DNA of 7,300 nucleotides, from NCBI GenBank assembly GCA_031263625.1, contig JAISFK010000223.1:1-7300 (forward strand). The letters run 5' to 3'. Both the position numbers and the translations under genes were made by a program. Shown piece after piece: positions 5,003-7,300 of this stretch; the first letter of the stretch is position 1; the number at the start of each line of letters is the position of its first letter. This stretch comes from Clostridiales bacterium (lineage in GTDB: Bacteria > Bacillota > Clostridia > WRLR01). The notes beneath the pieces are model-generated. The model was not told the DNA's origin, made no database searches, and worked only from the letters and a program-made list of their open reading frames with translations.

Positions 5003-5031
5003 ATTATATACCAATTATGCGCCGCTGTCAA
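5003..5031 (-). promoter_or_regulatory. Consensus sigma-70 promoter of the small toxin gene
   Basis: On the minus strand TTGACA (5026-5031) and TATAAT (5003-5008) are both perfect and separated by exactly 17 bp. Transcription would start near 4996, giving a leader of about 70 nt before the GTG at 4926. So strong a promoter on a 32-residue peptide is what a toxin held down by an antisense RNA would be expected to have. Confidence 0.85.
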
Positions 5032-5058
5032 CGCTGCGGCGGGCGAGCGTATTCATTT

Positions 5059-5151
5059 GCTCAGTCGTGCTCAGTCGGGCTTTACGCCGGGATTCACGGG
5101 CGCCTCCCGCATCCGCTTCCCGTTGCCTCCCGCATCCATTTCCGCTTCCCG
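5059..5151. repeat. Degenerate short direct repeats in the toxin-iclR intergenic region
   Basis: GCTCAGTCG is duplicated at 5059-5067 and 5069-5077. GCCTCCCGCATCC is duplicated at 5102-5114 and 5125-5137, each followed by CCGCTTCCCG (5113-5122 and 5142-5151), giving a 23-26 bp degenerate tandem. The plus strand is pyrimidine-rich. I see no coding sequence here. Confidence 0.6.
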
Positions 5152-5214
5152 CCGCTCCCCCGCCAGCTCACATAATTCGGTAAAATCTGGCAATCAGTTC
5201 GCCCATGTCGAATA

Positions 5215-5250
5215 TTCGGCATATGGGAACAATCATTCCCATATGCCGAA
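5215..5250. promoter_or_regulatory. 36-bp inverted repeat upstream of the IclR gene, candidate operator
   Basis: TTCGGCATATGGGAA (5215-5229) and TTCCCATATGCCGAA (5236-5250) are perfect inverted copies around a 6-bp loop. A third, imperfect copy (CCCATGTCGAA, 5202-5212) precedes them, and CGAATATTCG (5209-5218) is itself a palindrome. There is no T-tract, so a terminator is unlikely. It lies just upstream of a weak plus-strand promoter (TTGTGC 5259-5264, 17 bp, TATGCT 5282-5287 with an upstream TGn). Autoregulation by the IclR protein is a reasonable guess. Confidence 0.6.
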
Positions 5251-5366
5251 CGATTTGCTTGTGCGGCGATGAGCGATGTGCTATGCTATTCGTGTATAGC
5301 GAACAGATATGCGAGAATGGCGTTTGCCCATCTGCCCCGCTCGGTTTTCTTCGCGGCTGCCTGGCC

Positions 5367-5446
5367 TTGCGGCCGTTTGGTTTTGCAGCCGTTTGGGGCT
5401 TGGGGTTCGAGGCTTGGAACTCGGAGTTCGGGGTCAGGGGTTCGGG
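5367..5446. repeat. G-rich degenerate repeats just upstream of iclR
   Basis: TTGCGGCCGTTTGG (5367-5380) is repeated as TTGCAGCCGTTTGG (5383-5396), 16 bp apart. The 14-bp units GGCTTGGGGTTCGA (5397-5410) and GGCTTGGAACTCGG (5411-5424) follow, then several GGGGTTCG-like words up to about 5446. It would lie in the leader of an iclR transcript started near 5294. No coding role is supported; the whole 4927-5491 stretch has no convincing gene. Confidence 0.55.
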
Positions 5447-5491
5447 GCGCGCCGTTTCCGCGCGAAACTGTTTGGGTGAGGTGGGTGCCGC

Positions 5492-6310
5492 TTGAGCGAC
5501 TACGACAAAAAGCCGTCGCACGTGCAGTCAGTTTCCAAGGCGCTGCAAATACTTGAGCTGCTGGCGGGCGAAAACAGGGAGATCACGCTGACGGAGATAT
5601 CGGAAAAGCTGGGCTGGCCGAAAAGCACGGCATACGGCCTCCTGTCCACCCTGCGCGACTACCATTTTGTTGACCAGTCGCTGCGGAGCGGGCGCTACAA
5701 CCTCGGCGTCAGGCTGTTCGAGCTGGGGCACCTCGTCGGCAGGAGCTGGAACATCCGCTCCGTCGCGCTCCCGTTCATGCACAAGCTCAACCGCCAGTAC
5801 GGCGAAATGGTCCAGCTCGCCACGGAGGAGCGGGGCGAGGTGCTGTACATAGAGAAGATCGAGTCGGCCAATTCCATGCGCATCATGTCGGAAACGGGCG
5901 CGAGGCTGCCGATACACTGCAGCGCGCTGGGGAAGGCCCTGCTGGCGCAAAAGAGCCAGGCCGAGGTCAGGCGTATTCTCGAAAAGACCGGCATGCCCCG
6001 CATGACGCGGCACACGATCACGGAGCTCGACCGGATGGAGCAGGCGCTTGACGCCGTCCGGGCGCAGGGCTATGCCGTTGACGACATGGAGATAATGGAC
6101 GGGCTGCGCTGCGTGGCCGCGACCATACGCGACGGCGACGGCGCCGCCAGATACGCGATCAGCGTGTCCAGCTTTGCCGACACGCTGTCCGGCGAGTACA
6201 TGGAGCGCGTGGTGGCCGACCTTGTCAGCACGGCCGGCGAGATATCGCGGCTCATGGGCTACCTTGCGGACGGGCGGCAGCAGGCGCAGCCCGCAAAGCC
6301 GCGCAAATAG
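5492..6310 (+). CDS. IclR-family transcriptional regulator
   Basis: A 272-residue DNA-binding regulator. Residues 12-72 form the winged helix-turn-helix (SVSKALQILELL, then ITLTEISEKLGWPKSTAYG and the wing SLRSGRYNLG). Residues about 80-255 form the GAF-like effector domain with the family signature GARLPIHCSALGKALLA (136-152) and GYAVDDMEIMDGLRCVAA (193-210). The start codon is TTG (5492), preceded by GTGAGGTGGG at suitable spacing; it gives a normal family length and N-terminus. IclR proteins usually bind as dimers or tetramers and control neighbouring catabolic genes in response to a small carboxylate or aromatic. The next gene, 151 bp on, resembles a meta-cleavage hydrolase, so it is the obvious target, with the repeats at 5215-5250 and 6370-6421 as candidate sites. 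The ligand is unknown. Confidence 0.93.
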   Translation: MSDYDKKPSHVQSVSKALQILELLAGENREITLTEISEKLGWPKSTAYGLLSTLRDYHFVDQSLRSGRYNLGVRLFELGHLVGRSWNIRSVALPFMHKLNRQYGEMVQLATEERGEVLYIEKIESANSMRIMSETGARLPIHCSALGKALLAQKSQAEVRRILEKTGMPRMTRHTITELDRMEQALDAVRAQGYAVDDMEIMDGLRCVAATIRDGDGAARYAISVSSFADTLSGEYMERVVADLVSTAGEISRLMGYLADGRQQAQPAKPRK

Positions 6311-6369
6311 GCGGGCCGGGGGCTGCGGCAGGGAGCGGCTCGGGGCGCTCGCGGGGCGCGGGCGGCGCA

Positions 6370-6421
6370 CAGCATTTAATACGCATAATATGCATTGCGC
6401 ATTGCAGCATTTAATACGCAT
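6370..6421. promoter_or_regulatory. Duplicated A+T-rich 17-bp element between iclR and the hydrolase gene
   Basis: CAGCATTTAATACGCAT is present exactly at 6370-6386 and 6405-6421 (35 bp apart). Between them are the palindrome GCATAATATGC (6383-6393) and the word GCATTGC twice. This A+T-rich island sits 41-92 bp upstream of the hydrolase ATG in an otherwise very G+C-rich gap, the expected place for regulator binding and a promoter. I cannot assign a clear -35/-10 pair. Confidence 0.6.
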
Positions 6422-6461
6422 TAAAGCATACATTAATTCGCGATTGGGAGGGCAAGCACTT

Positions 6462-7295
6462 ATGGCCGAAAACAAGGCGGCATCGAAGCCGGAGATAGCG
6501 AGCAGCGTCAAGACCGGCAACTTTCTGACGAACTACCACGACCTGGGCGAGGGATTCCCCGTCGTTCTCCTGCACGGGAGCGGCCCCGGCGTGACGGCGT
6601 GGGCCAACTGGAACAAGCTGTTCCCCCTGCTGTCCGGGAGCTTCCGCGTCGTGGCGCCCGACCTGGCCGGCTTCGGCTTCACCGAGCGCGAGCAGGGCGC
6701 TGTATACAGCATGAACAACTGGGTGCAACAGGCGATAGATCTCTTCGACGCGCTCAAAATAGAAAAGGCGAATGTCGTCGGCAATTCATTTGGCGGCGCG
6801 CTCGCCCTGAGCCTCGCCATCAAGTACCCGGAGCGCGTCAACAAGCTGGTGCTCATGGGCAGCATGGGCGTGACGTTCCCCATATCCTACGGGCTGGACC
6901 AGGTGTGGGGCTACACGCCGAGCGAGGCCAACATGGAGGAGCTGCTGGAGATATTCACGTATGACCACAGCTTCGCCACGAAGGAGCTGATCCGGACGCG
7001 CTACGAGTCCAGCATGCAGCCGGGCTTTCAGGAGAGCTTTTCGTCAATGTTCCCCCAGCCGCGCCAAAAGAGCGTGGAGAGCATGGCGGGCAACCAGAAC
7101 TATATCCGCAACATCCCGCACGAAACGCTCATAATACACGGGCGCGAGGATCGCGTCATACCGCTGGAAACGTCGCTGAAGCTGATACAGCTGATCGACA
7201 GGGCGCAGCTCCACATATTCGGCCGCTGCGGCCATTGGACGCAGATCGAGCGCACGAGGGAGTTTGCCGACCTGCTGCTGAATTTCTTCAAGTGA
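6462..7295 (+). CDS. Alpha/beta hydrolase of the meta-cleavage-product (C-C bond) hydrolase family
   Basis: A 277-residue cytosolic hydrolase without a signal peptide. It has the oxyanion motif LLHGSGPGVTAW (36-47), nucleophile elbow VGNSFGG with Ser109, acid HGREDRVIP with Asp230 (226-234), and base GRCGHWTQIE with His258 (254-263). The lid region contains YGLDQVWGYTPS (143-154) and SSMFPQPRQKS (194-204), which recall DmpD/XylF, the 2-hydroxymuconate semialdehyde hydrolases (EC 3.7.1.9) that cleave a C-C bond in ring-fission products. Length is normal (family about 270-290). ATG 6462 is chosen because GGGAGG lies about 10 nt upstream and homology starts soon after; the frame is open further upstream only as a shadow of iclR. 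It follows the IclR gene and probably begins a catabolic operon beyond the window. The real substrate may be another vinylogous 1,5-diketone or an ester. Confidence 0.9.
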   Translation: MAENKAASKPEIASSVKTGNFLTNYHDLGEGFPVVLLHGSGPGVTAWANWNKLFPLLSGSFRVVAPDLAGFGFTEREQGAVYSMNNWVQQAIDLFDALKIEKANVVGNSFGGALALSLAIKYPERVNKLVLMGSMGVTFPISYGLDQVWGYTPSEANMEELLEIFTYDHSFATKELIRTRYESSMQPGFQESFSSMFPQPRQKSVESMAGNQNYIRNIPHETLIIHGREDRVIPLETSLKLIQLIDRAQLHIFGRCGHWTQIERTREFADLLLNFFK

Positions 7296-7300
7296 TCCGC

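Noticed and set aside
5215..5250. Inverted repeat as an intrinsic terminator
   Set aside because: No T-tract on either side, and no gene ends close by that would need it.
5168..5521. Small open frames on both strands in the toxin-iclR gap
   Set aside because: They span the inverted repeat and G-rich repeats, lack ribosome-binding sites and show no conserved motif.
6174..6461. N-terminal extension of the hydrolase frame back to 6174
   Set aside because: The extra 96 residues overlap iclR in another frame and are not hydrolase-like; ATG 6462 has a good ribosome-binding site.
5528..6520. 330-residue minus-strand open frame opposite iclR
   Set aside because: The plus strand encodes a full IclR protein with all family motifs; the reverse frame has none.

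Overview
The window is G+C-rich, apart from a few A+T-rich control regions, and looks chromosomal. The strong purine-rich Shine-Dalgarno sites, the TTG and GTG starts and a small type I toxin of the Bacillota 'holin-like' kind point to a high-G+C member of the Bacillota (Clostridia-like). No rRNA, tRNA or taxonomic marker fixes this, so the assignment is tentative.

Left part (1-4573, minus strand, transcribed leftwards). Four genes lie head to tail behind one plausible promoter at 4545-4573: a PurM (AIR synthase) paralogue, an RpiB/LacAB-type sugar-phosphate isomerase, a class I purine nucleoside phosphorylase, and an MtnA-family aldose-1-phosphate isomerase that runs off the left edge. Together they read as a nucleoside or pentose-phosphate salvage operon. 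Phosphorolysis would release a pentose 1-phosphate, an isomerase would make the ketose 1-phosphate, and the RpiB-like and PurM-like proteins would add further isomerisation and ATP-dependent steps. The RpiB-like and PurM-like proteins both depart from the classical active-site motifs.

The most unusual feature is in this operon. Three of the four enzymes (PurM-like, PNP, MtnA) each carry one in-frame, hydrophilic, Gly/Ala/Asp/Arg-rich low-complexity segment of about 69-78 codons, in a place where family members have a short loop. Each segment is built from its own degenerate internal repeat. A fourth repeat tract of eight 24-bp units sits in frame at the 5' end of mtnA. The conserved enzyme cores on both sides of every insert are intact.

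Middle part (4574-5491). A compact type I toxin-antitoxin locus has a 32-residue single-span membrane peptide on the minus strand behind a consensus sigma-70 promoter. A convergent RNA of about 95 nt on the plus strand has its own promoter and ends at an intrinsic terminator overlapping the toxin stop codon. Rightwards lies an untranslated stretch with several degenerate short repeats and a perfect 15-bp-arm inverted repeat.

Right part (5492-7300, plus strand). An IclR-family regulator is followed, after a 151-bp gap containing a duplicated 17-bp A+T-rich element, by an alpha/beta hydrolase closely resembling the meta-cleavage-product C-C bond hydrolases (DmpD/XylF type). This looks like the regulator and first structural gene of a catabolic operon that continues beyond the window.
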